Origin: Microbacterium sp. SD291
GTDB taxonomy: Bacteria; Actinomycetota; Actinomycetes; Actinomycetales; Microbacteriaceae
Direction of reading: 5' to 3'
Assembly (NCBI RefSeq): GCF_017355365.1
Contig: NZ_JADIJR010000007.1
Location: forward strand, 60,793-124,792
DNA length: 64,000 nt
The notes below the pieces were generated by a model, which saw nothing but the letters and a program-made list of their open reading frames with translations, ran no database searches and was not told the DNA's origin. Position numbers and translations under genes: made by a program. Below are positions 23,466-32,460 of the stretch, in pieces. How positions within the stretch are numbered: position 1 is the first letter of the stretch; every line of letters starts with the position of its first letter.

Positions 23466-25978
23466 TGATCGGCATCGTCGCCGTCTCCCACAGCGCACGG
23501 CTCGGGGAGGCGGCACTCGAGCTCGCCCTCCAGATGGTGCCGGGCGGCGGCGTGCGAGTGCAGGTCGCGGCCGGTGCGGGAGCGGATGCCGAGGGCAGGC
23601 CGATCCTCGGCACGGATGCCGTCGCCGTCGCCGGCGCGATCGACGAGCTCGCGAACGACTGCGACGGCGTGCTCGTGCTGATGGACCTCGGCTCCGCCGT
23701 GCTGAGCGCGGAGCTCGCCCTCGAGCTGCGTGAGAGCGACGTGCCGGTGCGGCTCGCCCCGGCGCCGTTCGTCGAGGGGCTGCTCGCCGCGGTCGTGTCC
23801 GCCGCGGCCGGCGGGACGCTCGACGCGGTCGCCGACGAGGCGACGGCGGCGCTCGGCTCGAAGAGCGGGCAGCTGGGGGAGCCGTCGCCGCCCTCGCCGT
23901 CACCTGCTTCCGGCTTGACAGCGCCGGCAGCCGAGCGGGGCGCTGTCATCCGCACCGTCCTGGTGCGAAACCCGCTCGGGATCCACGCGCGACCGGCCGC
24001 CCTGATCGCCGAGGCCTCCACCGGCGCCGACGTCCGGCTCCGCCGCCTCCCGGACGGCCCCGAGGCGGGGGCCGCGAGCCTGTCCCGCCTTCTCCTCCTC
24101 GGTGCGCGTCACGGCGACGAGGTCGAGCTGTCGTCGTCGGGGGACGGCGCCGAGGCCGCGCTCGATCGCCTGTCGGCGCTCTTCGAGGACGGTTTCGGAG
24201 AGGGGACTGCGCCGGTGGTGGAAGACGACGCGCGCAAGACGGACGACGCCGGACCCGCGGTGGCGCCGAAGGCCGACGCACCGGGAGTGCGCGTCGAGAC
24301 CTTGGTGATCCCCGCCGGCACGGTACTGCGCGGGCGCGGCGTGAGCGGCGGCCTGGCCGCGGCATCCGTCGTCCACCTCGCACCGCCGCTTCCCGAGCCG
24401 GCGATGGGTGATCCGGTCGACCCTGCCGAACGAGAATCCGAGGTGTCAACGATCGAGTGGGCGGCCGTCGCGGTCGCAGACGAGCTGCGGGCCAGGGCGG
24501 CCGAGGTGACGGGGGAGGGCAGGGCCATCCTCGATGCTTCGCGGCTGCTGGCATCCGATCCCGAGCTCGTCGCCGAGGCGTCTGCGCTCGTCCGGTCGAA
24601 GGGGCGCAGCGCGGCGCGCGCGGTCTGGGAGACGGCGTCGGCGCACGAGAACGCGCTCTCGGCACTCGGTGGCCGCATGGCCGAGCGGGTGGCCGACATC
24701 CGCGATGTGCGCGACCGCATCGTGGCCGAGATCCTCGAGGTCGAGATGCCTGGCGTGCCGCGCCGCGACGAGCCGTTCGTGCTGGTCGCCCCCGACCTCG
24801 CCCCTGCCGACACCGCCTCCCTCGAGGGAGGGCACTGCGTGGCGATCGTCACCGAGCAGGGCGGACCCACGTCGCACACGGCGATCATCGCCCGTGCCCT
24901 CGGGCTTCCCGCGGTCGTCGGCGCAGTCGGCGCGACCGGGATCCCCGCTGGTCTCACCGTGCTCGTCGACGGCGACTGCGGCACGGTCGAGGTCGATCCG
25001 CCGCGGGCGAAGGTGCAGGCAGCGAGGGCTGCGGCGGTGACTGTTCCGTTCGACGGCACCGGCCGGCTCGCCGACGGGACGGCTGTATCCCTGCTCGCGA
25101 ACGTCGGCGGCGCGGCCGACGCGGCGATCGCGGCCGGCGCGCACGCCCAGGGCGTCGGACTGTTCCGCACCGAGTTCTGCTTCCTCGACCGGCTCGAGGC
25201 GCCGAGCATCGACGAGCAGGTCGCGGCCTACCGTGGCGTGCTCGCCGCGTTCCCGGAGCGCAGGGTCGTGGTGCGGACGCTCGATGCCGGCAGTGACAAG
25301 CCGCTGCCGTTCGCGAACGCGGACAGCGAGGAGAATCCGGCGCTCGGCGTGCGCGGGCTGCGCATCGCGCGGCGGTCTCCGGCGCTGCTGGACGATCAGC
25401 TGCGGGCTCTCGCGATGGCCGCAGAGGCGGAGCGCGCGGCCGTCGAGGTGATGGCGCCGATGGTCGCCACGGTCGAGGAAGCCAGGGACTTCGCAGAGCA
25501 TGCGCGCTCGGCGGGTCTCTCGAGGGTCGGCATCATGATCGAGACGCCTTCGGCGGCGCTGCTCGCCGCGGAGATGCTCGAGGTCGTCGACTTCGTGAGC
25601 ATCGGCACCAACGATCTGGCGCAGTACACGCTGGCGGCGGATCGGATGCTCAGCGACCTCGGAGAGCTCAACGATCCATGGCAGCCTGCCGTGCTGCGCC
25701 TGATCGGCGCCGTCGGGACGGCGGGTCGCGCGGCGGGTCTCGCTGTCGGCGTGTGCGGTGAGGCGGGAGCGGACCCTGCGCTCGCGCCAGTGCTGGTCGG
25801 GCTCGGGGCCACCTCGCTCTCCATGACCTCCCGGTCGCTCGGCCGGGTCGCGGCGGCGCTGGCGGCTGTGACCGACGAGCAGTGCCGGGAGGCCGCTGCC
25901 GCGGTGCTCGGGGCGGCGACCGCAGACGAGGCTCGCGCCGCGGCATCCGCTGCCATCGGCGGTCCGCGGGCGCACTGA
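23465..25978 (+). CDS. dhaM: Dihydroxyacetone kinase phosphotransfer protein DhaM fused to HPr and full-length Enzyme I
   Basis: 837 residues in three parts. An EIIA domain spans about 1-130 with His9 in AVSHSARLGE. An HPr domain spans about 158-245 with its His in GIHARPAAL. A complete Enzyme I spans about 275-835 with the phospho-His in GGPTSHTAII and the C-terminal barrel in GTNDLAQYTLAADR and VCGEAGAD. E. coli DhaM carries only a shortened Enzyme I segment, so this version could autophosphorylate from PEP and serve DhaL without the general PTS. Linkers are Pro/Ser-rich. It is the last gene of the operon. Confidence 0.93.
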   Translation: MIGIVAVSHSARLGEAALELALQMVPGGGVRVQVAAGAGADAEGRPILGTDAVAVAGAIDELANDCDGVLVLMDLGSAVLSAELALELRESDVPVRLAPAPFVEGLLAAVVSAAAGGTLDAVADEATAALGSKSGQLGEPSPPSPSPASGLTAPAAERGAVIRTVLVRNPLGIHARPAALIAEASTGADVRLRRLPDGPEAGAASLSRLLLLGARHGDEVELSSSGDGAEAALDRLSALFEDGFGEGTAPVVEDDARKTDDAGPAVAPKADAPGVRVETLVIPAGTVLRGRGVSGGLAAASVVHLAPPLPEPAMGDPVDPAERESEVSTIEWAAVAVADELRARAAEVTGEGRAILDASRLLASDPELVAEASALVRSKGRSAARAVWETASAHENALSALGGRMAERVADIRDVRDRIVAEILEVEMPGVPRRDEPFVLVAPDLAPADTASLEGGHCVAIVTEQGGPTSHTAIIARALGLPAVVGAVGATGIPAGLTVLVDGDCGTVEVDPPRAKVQAARAAAVTVPFDGTGRLADGTAVSLLANVGGAADAAIAAGAHAQGVGLFRTEFCFLDRLEAPSIDEQVAAYRGVLAAFPERRVVVRTLDAGSDKPLPFANADSEENPALGVRGLRIARRSPALLDDQLRALAMAAEAERAAVEVMAPMVATVEEARDFAEHARSAGLSRVGIMIETPSAALLAAEMLEVVDFVSIGTNDLAQYTLAADRMLSDLGELNDPWQPAVLRLIGAVGTAGRAAGLAVGVCGEAGADPALAPVLVGLGATSLSMTSRSLGRVAAALAAVTDEQCREAAAAVLGAATADEARAAASAAIGGPRAH

Positions 25979-26026
25979 CTGTCCGGCGCCGAGCCGACTG
26001 ACAGCCGACGTGTCGGTGACGTGCGG

Positions 26027-26032
26027 CAGAGT
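26027..26032 (+). promoter_or_regulatory. Leaderless -10 element CAGAGT
   Basis: CAGAGT followed by GG, six bases before the recQ ATG 26039. Confidence 0.5.
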
Positions 26033-26038
26033 GGGAGC

Positions 26039-28159
26039 ATGACCACCGCCACAGACACTCGCGACGCCGCCCTCGCCGCACTGCGCGAACTCGTCGGGCG
26101 GCCGGATGCCGGCTTCCACGACGGGCAGTACGAGGCCATCGAGGCGCTCGTCGACGGGCGCCGCCGCGCACTTGTCGTGCAGCGCACGGGCTGGGGCAAG
26201 TCGGCGGTGTACTTCGTCGCGACCCTGCTGCTGCGTCGTCAGGGCGCGGGCCCGACCGTGCTGGTCTCGCCGCTGCTCGCCCTGATGCGCGACCAGATCG
26301 CGGCCGCCGAGCGCGCCGGGGTGCGCGCGGTCGCGATCAACTCCACGAACGCGCACGAGTGGAGCGACGTGCTGGCGCAGCTCGACCGTGACGAGGTCGA
26401 CGTGCTGCTGGTCTCGCCGGAGCGGCTCAACAACCCCGCGTTCCGCGAGCAGCAGCTGCCGGCGCTGGTCCGCCGCATCGGGATGCTGGTGGTCGACGAG
26501 GCGCACTGCATCAGCGACTGGGGGCACGACTTCCGCCCCGACTACCGGCGACTGCGCGACCTGATCGCGCAGATGCCGGCCGAGGTGCCGGTGCTCGCGA
26601 CCACCGCGACGGCGAACAGCCGTGTCGTCGCCGACGTCGCCGAACAGCTCGGCACGGGGGAGCCGGATGCCGGCGCCGAGAGGACGCAGGTGCTCACGAT
26701 CCGCGGTCCGCTCGCGCGCACATCGCTGCGGCTCGGCGTGCTGCGGCTGCCCAGCTCGGCGGCCCGGCTGGCCTGGCTGCTGAGCCACATCGACGATCTT
26801 CCCGGCTCGGGGATCATCTACACGCTGACGGTCGCCGCGGCGGTCGACACCGCGAGGCTGCTGCGAGAGCACGGCCACGACGTGCGCGCCTACACCGGGC
26901 AGACGGATGCCGACGAGCGCGAGGAGTCCGAGGGGATGCTCAAGCGCAACGAGGTCAAGGCGCTGATCGCGACGAGCGCCCTGGGTATGGGATTCGACAA
27001 GCCGGACCTCGGCTTCGTGCTGCACCTCGGAGCGCCGTCCTCGCCGGTCGCGTACTACCAGCAGGTCGGGCGTGCCGGCCGTGCCAGCGAGAGCGCCGAT
27101 GTGCTCCTGCTGCCCGGCGTCGAGGACCGCGACATCTGGCACTACTTCGCGACCGCGTCGATGCCCGACCGGGAGCGCGCGGAGCGCGTGATCGCCGCGC
27201 TCGGGGATCAGCCGATCTCGACGCCGGCGCTCGAGGCGATGGTCGACATCCGCCGGACGCCGCTCGAGCTGCTGCTGAAGGTGCTCGACGTCGACGGTGC
27301 GGTCCGCCGAGTCCAGGGCGGATGGGTCGCCACGGGCGAGCCTTGGACGTATGACGCCGAGCGCTATGAGCGCATCGCGGCCGAGCGTCTCGCCGAGCAG
27401 CAGCACATGATCGACTACGAGCAGACCGGCGGGTGCCGGATGGAGTTCCTGCAGCGGTCGCTCGATGACGACACCGCCGCGCCGTGCGGCCGGTGCGACA
27501 ACTGCGCGGGCGTCTGGTTCCCTCAGGAGGTCGCCGCCGACGCGAATGCGCAGGCCACTCAGTCGCTGGATCGCGTCGGCATCCCTATCGAGCCGCGCAA
27601 GCAGTGGCCGACCGGCGCCGACCGGCTCGGCGCTCCGGTCAAGGGGCGCATCGCCCCCGGCGAGCAGGCGGCAGAAGGGCGCGCGCTGGCACGTCTCACC
27701 GACCTCGGCTGGGGCGGGGCGCTGCGCGAGCTGTTCGCCTCCGGTGCGCCGGACACAGCCATCTCGCCTCAACTGCTCGGCGGGTGCGTCCGCGTGCTCG
27801 CCGAGTGGGGCTGGGCTGAGCGCCCCGTCGCGGTGGTCGCGATGCCTTCACGCTCCAAGCCGCAGCTCGTGGACTCCCTCGCGCGTGGCCTTGCCGAGGT
27901 CGGCCGCCTGCCGTACCTCGGCGCCCTCGAGCCCGTCGACGGCGGGCCGACAGGGCAGCCCGGCGGCAACAGCGCCTTCCGGCTCGCCGGACTCTGGAAC
28001 CGGCTCAGCGCCGACGGGCTGGAGGAGGTCCCCGCGGGCCCAGTGCTGCTCGTCGACGACATGGCCGACAGCCGGTGGACGCTCACGGTCGCCGCGCGGG
28101 CTGTGCGTCAGGCGGGAGCGACCGAGGTCCTGCCGTTCGTCCTCGCACTGCGCGGGTGA
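26039..28159 (+). CDS. recQ: RecQ-family ATP-dependent DNA helicase with C-terminal phosphoribosyltransferase-like domain
   Basis: 706 residues from ATG 26039. Helicase motifs: motif I TGWGKSAVYF, motif II VVDEAHCISDWGHDFRPDY (DEAH box), motif III ATTATA, and motif VI QQVGRAGRA. The zinc-binding domain has CRMEFLQR and PCGRCDNCAG. After about residue 560 comes a region ending LLVDDMADSRWTLTVAA. That is a PRPP-loop-like motif, also seen in other actinobacterial RecQ proteins. It unwinds recombination and replication intermediates 3' to 5'. The role of the PRTase-like tail is unknown. Confidence 0.92.
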   Translation: MTTATDTRDAALAALRELVGRPDAGFHDGQYEAIEALVDGRRRALVVQRTGWGKSAVYFVATLLLRRQGAGPTVLVSPLLALMRDQIAAAERAGVRAVAINSTNAHEWSDVLAQLDRDEVDVLLVSPERLNNPAFREQQLPALVRRIGMLVVDEAHCISDWGHDFRPDYRRLRDLIAQMPAEVPVLATTATANSRVVADVAEQLGTGEPDAGAERTQVLTIRGPLARTSLRLGVLRLPSSAARLAWLLSHIDDLPGSGIIYTLTVAAAVDTARLLREHGHDVRAYTGQTDADEREESEGMLKRNEVKALIATSALGMGFDKPDLGFVLHLGAPSSPVAYYQQVGRAGRASESADVLLLPGVEDRDIWHYFATASMPDRERAERVIAALGDQPISTPALEAMVDIRRTPLELLLKVLDVDGAVRRVQGGWVATGEPWTYDAERYERIAAERLAEQQHMIDYEQTGGCRMEFLQRSLDDDTAAPCGRCDNCAGVWFPQEVAADANAQATQSLDRVGIPIEPRKQWPTGADRLGAPVKGRIAPGEQAAEGRALARLTDLGWGGALRELFASGAPDTAISPQLLGGCVRVLAEWGWAERPVAVVAMPSRSKPQLVDSLARGLAEVGRLPYLGALEPVDGGPTGQPGGNSAFRLAGLWNRLSADGLEEVPAGPVLLVDDMADSRWTLTVAARAVRQAGATEVLPFVLALRG

Positions 28160-28167
28160 GGCACGGC

Positions 28168-28500
28168 TCACCCCGGGCGGCGACTCAGCATCCGCGCGAC
28201 AGCTTGGCTCCATTCGGGCATGTGGGTGCGGGCGGTCGCCGTGACGATCGCGTGGGTCGTGTCGAAGGACCGATGCGCGAGGTGGTCGCGCATGCGCGCG
28301 ATCTCCGCCCACGGAATGCCGGGCTCGGCCGCCGCCAGTGAGTCGTCGAGGTCTTTGACTGCCTCGCCGATCTCGATCAGACGCACTCGGATGGCATCGA
28401 ACACGATCTCCTCGTCGACATCGGCGCGTCGGTCGTAGCGCGTGATGGCCTCGCAGGCAGCGGCGATGTCGTGCAGCCGGTCGTCGATGCGCCGGATCAC
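28168..28500 (-). CDS. hepT: HepT-type RNase toxin (DUF86), variant motif
   Basis: 110 residues from GTG 28500, which overlaps the stop of the antitoxin gene (GTGA). It is a helical HEPN protein. The RX4HXY motif of the family appears as RDHLAHRSF at residues 71-79: Arg71 and His76 are kept but the Tyr position is Ser78. In characterised HepT/MntA pairs the antitoxin adds AMP to that Tyr, so silencing here must differ or the toxin is altered. It converges with recQ (8 bases between the stops). Confidence 0.85.
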   Translation of the reverse strand: MIRRIDDRLHDIAAACEAITRYDRRADVDEEIVFDAIRVRLIEIGEAVKDLDDSLAAAEPGIPWAEIARMRDHLAHRSFDTTHAIVTATARTHMPEWSQAVARMLSRRPG

Positions 28501-28991
28501 AGCACGACTCCCTCGCGTTCGATCGCTGCCGCGACGGCCGGTCTGAGTCCGTCATTCGGAACGAGATCGACAGAACGGCCGAGCACGGCCTCTGCCTCTC
28601 GCTGCATGCGCAGGAGGCCGAAGATGCCGGTCGCCGGGGGGACGTCGACGACGAGATCGATGTCACTGGAATCGGAGTCATCGCCACGCGCCACACTGCC
28701 GAAGACCCGAATCCGCTGTGCCCCGAGAGGCCGCAGTGCGCGACGCAGCTCCTCCGAATGAGCGAGGACGTTGTCGAGCATCCGATCGCTGTGTCTCGGC
28801 TGCGGTGAGATCTCGATCGCGAGGCCGGCCGCCGACACGAGCCGGTCCACAGCGTCGAACGAAGGCTCGCGGCGTCCGTTCTCGTACTCGCTGACGACGC
28901 TCTGGGTCATCCCTGCCAGCCGAGCGAGGGCGGCCTGCGTCAGCCCGCTCTCCTTGCGGGCGTGCCGGAGAACTGCCGCTGCGCGTCCCAT
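28497..28991 (-). CDS. mntA: MntA-type nucleotidyltransferase antitoxin fused to an XRE helix-turn-helix
   Basis: 164 residues. Residues 1-60 form an XRE DNA-binding domain (GLTQAALARLAGMTQSVVSEYENGRREPSFDAV). The rest is a minimal nucleotidyltransferase with the GSX10DXD motif: Gly98-Ser99 and Asp110/Asp112 in FGSVARGDDSDSSDIDL. Known MntA proteins are standalone; the fusion provides its own repressor. An inverted repeat overlies its promoter, so autoregulation is likely. The pair is a type VII toxin-antitoxin module that may stabilise this segment or act in phage defence. Confidence 0.88.
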   Translation of the reverse strand: MGRAAAVLRHARKESGLTQAALARLAGMTQSVVSEYENGRREPSFDAVDRLVSAAGLAIEISPQPRHSDRMLDNVLAHSEELRRALRPLGAQRIRVFGSVARGDDSDSSDIDLVVDVPPATGIFGLLRMQREAEAVLGRSVDLVPNDGLRPAVAAAIEREGVVL

Positions 28992-28997
28992 GCCGAG

Positions 28998-29019
28998 AGT
29001 TTATCGCTTATCCGCGATA
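28998..29019 (-). promoter_or_regulatory. Leaderless promoter and operator of the MntA/HepT pair
   Basis: On the minus strand TAAACT (28998-29003) lies exactly six bases before the mntA ATG. A perfect inverted repeat TATCGC-N6-GCGATA (29002-29019) overlaps this -10 and extends upstream into the spacer. This is the expected site for the fused XRE domain. Confidence 0.65.
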
Positions 29020-29048
29020 TCATCGATGGGCGATACCGATAGCGGTCG

Positions 29049-29438
29049 TCAGCCGACTGCGCGGTTCGTGGTGATCGAACGGCCGCGGAACTCGGCGACC
29101 GCGTCTCCGGTCTCGTCTGTCACGGTCACGTCGTACACGCCGGTGCGGCCGTTGAGCGCACGCCGCACGGCGGTCGCCGTCAGCGTCTGGCCCCCACCCG
29201 TCGACCTCAGGAACGTGATGTCGGCACCGGCGGCGACGGTCACCCGCTCGTCTTCGTTGCACGCGATCGCGAACGCCGTGTCGGCCAGGGCGAACACGAG
29301 CCCGCCGTGGGTGATCGCGAAGCCGTTCAGCATGTCCTCCCGGACGCGCATCGAGACCACCGCGCGACCGGGCTCGTCCAGCTCGACGACCATCCCCAGC
29401 ATCGCCGAGGCCTGATCGCGCTGCATCATCTTCCTCAT
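29049..29438 (-). CDS. paaI: Hydroxyphenylacetyl-CoA thioesterase PaaI
   Basis: 129 residues from ATG 29438 with GAGGAGT four to ten bases upstream. The hotdog fold shows the THGGLVFALADTAFAIACN motif, including the catalytic Asp of the PaaI subgroup, and later ITFLRSTGGGQTLTATA. In the pathway PaaI rescues CoA from dead-end ring-hydroxylated esters. It follows paaZ by 29 bases and ends the long leftward unit. Confidence 0.9.
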   Translation of the reverse strand: MRKMMQRDQASAMLGMVVELDEPGRAVVSMRVREDMLNGFAITHGGLVFALADTAFAIACNEDERVTVAAGADITFLRSTGGGQTLTATAVRRALNGRTGVYDVTVTDETGDAVAEFRGRSITTNRAVG

Positions 29439-29467
29439 CGGACTCCTCGTTGGCTCCTCGATGATCC

Positions 29468-31567
29468 TCAGGCGAGCACGGCCGCCGCGACCGGCTCCTT
29501 GCTCACCAGCGTCAGCACGTCGTACGTCGCGACGATCTCGTCGTCCTGATTGCGGATCACGGCATCCCAGCGCACCTCGCCGTACTCGTCGGTCTCGCGG
29601 GGGGTGATCTGCTTCGCCGTCAGTTCGACGCGGATCGTGTCGCCGGGGGAGACCGGCGTGACGAACCGCAGGTTCTCCAGGCCGTAATTGGCGAGCACGG
29701 GGCCGGGCTCGGGGTCGACGAACAGGCCGGCCGCCCATGACACCAGCAAGTATCCGTGCGCGACCCGGCCGGGGAAGAACGGATTCGCCGCCGCGGCCTT
29801 CTCGTCCATGTGCGCGTAGAACGTGTCGCCCGTGAAGTGCGCGAAGGTCTCGATGTCGTCCAGGGTCACTTCGCGGGAGGCGGAGACGATCTGGTCGCCG
29901 ATCCGCAGTTCCGCGAGCGACTTGCGGAACGGATGCCGGCCGCTGCTGTTCGCCGCGGCTCCCGCGTGCCATACGCCGGTCAGCGCCGTGAGCATCTCGG
30001 GGGAGCCCTGCACGGCGGTGCGCTGCATGTGGTGCAGAACGGCACGGATGCCGCCGAGCTCTTCGCCGCCGCCGGCGCGCCCCGGACCGCCGTGCACGAG
30101 GTTCGGCAGCGGGGAGCCGTGACCTGTGGACGAGCGGGCGTCGTCGCGGTCGAGCAGCAGCATGCGTCCGTTGAACGGCGCGATCCGGGTCGCGAGCTCC
30201 ACGGCCTGCACCGGGTCATGCGTGGCGATGCTGGTGACGAGCGAGCCGCCGCCGCGGGCGACGAGCGCGGCGGCCTCGGCGGTCGTGCCGTAGGTGAGCA
30301 GAGACGACACCGGGCCGAAGGCCTCGACGTCGTGCACGGCATCCGCCTGCGGGTCATCGAACCGCAGCAGCACCGGCGAGACGAACGCGCCGTCGGGTGC
30401 GGCGCCGGTGCTTCCGTCGGCGTGGCGCACTTCCGGAGCATCCGTCGTGCCGACGACGACCCGGCCGCCGGCATCCTGCAGCCGGCGCACCTGGCGGAGC
30501 ACCTCGTCCCGCTGCGCGCTCGAGGCGAGCGGGCCCATCGTGACGCCCTCGGCTCGCGGGTCTCCGAGCACCGTCTTCTCGTCGATCCGAGCCTGCACGG
30601 CGGCGATCACGGCATCGGCCGTGGCGGCCGGGACGATCGCGCGGCGGATCGCGGTGCACTTCTGCCCGGCCTTGGCCGTCATCTCGGTCACGAGCTGACG
30701 CACGTAGGCGTCGAACTCGGGCGTGCCCTCGACCGCGTCGGTGCCCAGCACCGAGGCGTTGATCGAGTCGGTTTCGGCGGTGAACCGCACGCCACCGGTC
30801 TGCACGGCGGGGTGGGCCTTCAGCGACTCGGCCGTCGAGGCGCTGCCGGTGAAGCCGACGATGTCGCCGAGACGCAGGTTCGCGAAGAGGTCGGGGACGC
30901 TGCCGCTGATGAGCTGCAGCGAGCCCTCGGGGAGGAGCCCTGACTCGACCAGGATGCGCACCATCGCCTCGGCGAGGTACCCGGTCGGGGTGGCCGGCTT
31001 CACGACGGTCGGCATGCCGGCGAGGAACGCCGGGGCGAGCTTCTCCAGTGAGCCCCAGACGGGGAAGTTGAAGGCGTTGATCTGCACCGCGACGCCGGGG
31101 AGCGTCGTGTACACGTGACGCCCGAGGAACGAGCCGTCCTTCGAGAGCGGCTCGACGGGCCCGTCGACGTGCACCCTGCTGTTCGGGAGCTCGCGGCGGC
31201 CCTTGCCGGAGTAAGAGAACAGCACGCCGATGCCGCCGTCGATGTCGACCCAGGAGTCGACCTTCGTGGCGCCGGTGCGCGCCGAGAGGGCGTAGAGCTC
31301 TTCCTTGCGCTCCGTGAGCGCGAGGGCGAACTGCTTGAGCAGCAGCGCGCGCTGGTGGAAGGTGAGGGCGGCGAGGCTCGCGTGGCCCGCGGTGCGGGCG
31401 TACTCGAGCGCCCCCGCGAGGTCGAGCCCCTCGGTCGACACGCGCCTGACGACCTCTCCCGTGGAGGCGTCGCGCACCTCGGTGCCCTTCGACAAGCTCA
31501 GGGACCCAGCGGGGGAGGACGGCGTCCACCATCCGCCCTGGACGTAGCTCGGCAGGTAGTCGGTCAT
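29468..31567 (-). CDS. paaZ: Oxepin-CoA hydrolase / 3-oxo-5,6-dehydrosuberyl-CoA semialdehyde dehydrogenase PaaZ
   Basis: 699 residues. The aldehyde dehydrogenase domain (about 1-530) has the catalytic Cys in KAGQKCTAIRRAIV and cofactor blocks INAFNFPVWG and GFTGSASTA. The C-terminal MaoC-like hydratase domain (about 560-690) has AHFTGDTFYAHMDEKAA and FPGRVAHGYLLVS. PaaZ opens the oxepin ring and oxidises the resulting aldehyde. The start overlaps the paaH stop (ATGA). Residues near 21-30 (GSLSLSKGTE) come from an in-frame R1 repeat and are outside the family core. Confidence 0.95.
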   Translation of the reverse strand: MTDYLPSYVQGGWWTPSSPAGSLSLSKGTEVRDASTGEVVRRVSTEGLDLAGALEYARTAGHASLAALTFHQRALLLKQFALALTERKEELYALSARTGATKVDSWVDIDGGIGVLFSYSGKGRRELPNSRVHVDGPVEPLSKDGSFLGRHVYTTLPGVAVQINAFNFPVWGSLEKLAPAFLAGMPTVVKPATPTGYLAEAMVRILVESGLLPEGSLQLISGSVPDLFANLRLGDIVGFTGSASTAESLKAHPAVQTGGVRFTAETDSINASVLGTDAVEGTPEFDAYVRQLVTEMTAKAGQKCTAIRRAIVPAATADAVIAAVQARIDEKTVLGDPRAEGVTMGPLASSAQRDEVLRQVRRLQDAGGRVVVGTTDAPEVRHADGSTGAAPDGAFVSPVLLRFDDPQADAVHDVEAFGPVSSLLTYGTTAEAAALVARGGGSLVTSIATHDPVQAVELATRIAPFNGRMLLLDRDDARSSTGHGSPLPNLVHGGPGRAGGGEELGGIRAVLHHMQRTAVQGSPEMLTALTGVWHAGAAANSSGRHPFRKSLAELRIGDQIVSASREVTLDDIETFAHFTGDTFYAHMDEKAAAANPFFPGRVAHGYLLVSWAAGLFVDPEPGPVLANYGLENLRFVTPVSPGDTIRVELTAKQITPRETDEYGEVRWDAVIRNQDDEIVATYDVLTLVSKEPVAAAVLA
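31485..31507. repeat. Dispersed repeat R1, near the start of paaZ
   Basis: Contains CCCTTCGACAAGCTCAGGG followed by ACCC. It is read in frame as GSLSLSKG in the PaaZ N-terminus. Confidence 0.8.
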
Positions 31568-32460
31568 CTCTCCTCGTTCCACACGTAGAATCCTTCGCCG
31601 GCCTTGCGGCCCAGCTTCCCCTCGGCGACCCGCCGGCGCAAGAGCGCCGGCGGCTCGAATCTCGGCCCGAGCTCCCGGGCCAGCTCCTCGGCGATCCCGA
31701 GGCGCACGTCGAGGCCGACGACGTCGGTGGTGCGCAGCGGCCCCATCGGATGCCGGTAGCCGAGCGTCATCGCGGCATCGATGTCCTCCGCCGACGCGAC
31801 GCCCTCCTCGAGCATCCGGATCGCCTCGAGCCCGAGCATGACGCCGAGGCGCGAGGAGGCGAACCCGGGGGAGTCGCGCACCACGATCGCGGTCTTGCCG
31901 AGGGCCGTGACCCAGACGCGGGCGGCCTCGGTCACATCTGCGGCGGTGGCCGCGCCGTGCACGATCTCGACCAGGGCCGAGGCCGGCACCGGATTGAAGA
32001 AATGCAGGCCGAGGAAGCGCGCGGGGCGCAGGCGGGTCGCGGCGAGGTCGTCGATCGAGATCGACGACGTGTTGCTCGCGAGCACCGCGTGCGGCGGCAT
32101 TGCGGCCTCGGCGCGGGCGAGCGACTGCTCCTTGAGGTCGCGATCCTCGGGGACGGCCTCGATCACGAGGTCGCAGTCGCCGAAGGCTGCGGCATCCGAG
32201 CCGGTCGTCAGACGGCCGGTGATCGCTGCCACGTCGAGGCCTGCGTCGCGCTCGGCGGAGCGGCGGATGCTGTCGCCGATGCGCTCCGCGGCGGCATCCG
32301 CGCTGGCCTGGTCGCGCTCGACGACGCTCACGCGGGATCCGGCGAGCAGGAACGCGTGCGCGATGCCGGCGCCCATGCGCCCGCCGCCGAGCACGCCGAC
32401 GCGTTCAGGGGCGCCCTGCGTCTCGTCGCTGCGCTCCTCGCTCAGGAACCGGGTGGTCAT
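31564..32460 (-). CDS. paaH: 3-hydroxyacyl-CoA dehydrogenase PaaH
   Basis: 298 residues. The NAD-binding loop is GVLGGGRMGAGIAHAFLLAG. Catalytic residues appear in ASNTSSISI and in LGLHFFNPVP (His) with the later DSPGFASSRLG. It oxidises 3-hydroxyadipyl-CoA to 3-oxoadipyl-CoA in the lower phenylacetate pathway. The first 17 residues (FLSEERSDETQ) derive from a diverged R2 repeat and precede the true Rossmann start. Start and stop overlap its neighbours by four bases each. Confidence 0.9.
   Translation of the reverse strand: MTTRFLSEERSDETQGAPERVGVLGGGRMGAGIAHAFLLAGSRVSVVERDQASADAAAERIGDSIRRSAERDAGLDVAAITGRLTTGSDAAAFGDCDLVIEAVPEDRDLKEQSLARAEAAMPPHAVLASNTSSISIDDLAATRLRPARFLGLHFFNPVPASALVEIVHGAATAADVTEAARVWVTALGKTAIVVRDSPGFASSRLGVMLGLEAIRMLEEGVASAEDIDAAMTLGYRHPMGPLRTTDVVGLDVRLGIAEELARELGPRFEPPALLRRRVAEGKLGRKAGEGFYVWNEER
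32418..32454. repeat. Dispersed repeat R2, diverged copy at the start of paaH
   Basis: Contains GCGTCTCGTCGCTGCGCTC and CTCGCTCAGGAACCGGG. Read leftward it gives LSEERSDETQ, similar to the R2-coded tracts in PaaC and BkdC. Confidence 0.55.

Noticed and set aside
24446..27772. 1108-codon open frame on the minus strand across dhaM and recQ
   Set aside because: It is antisense to two clear genes with intact motifs. Its Arg/His/Asp-rich translation is typical of the complement of high-GC coding sequence.
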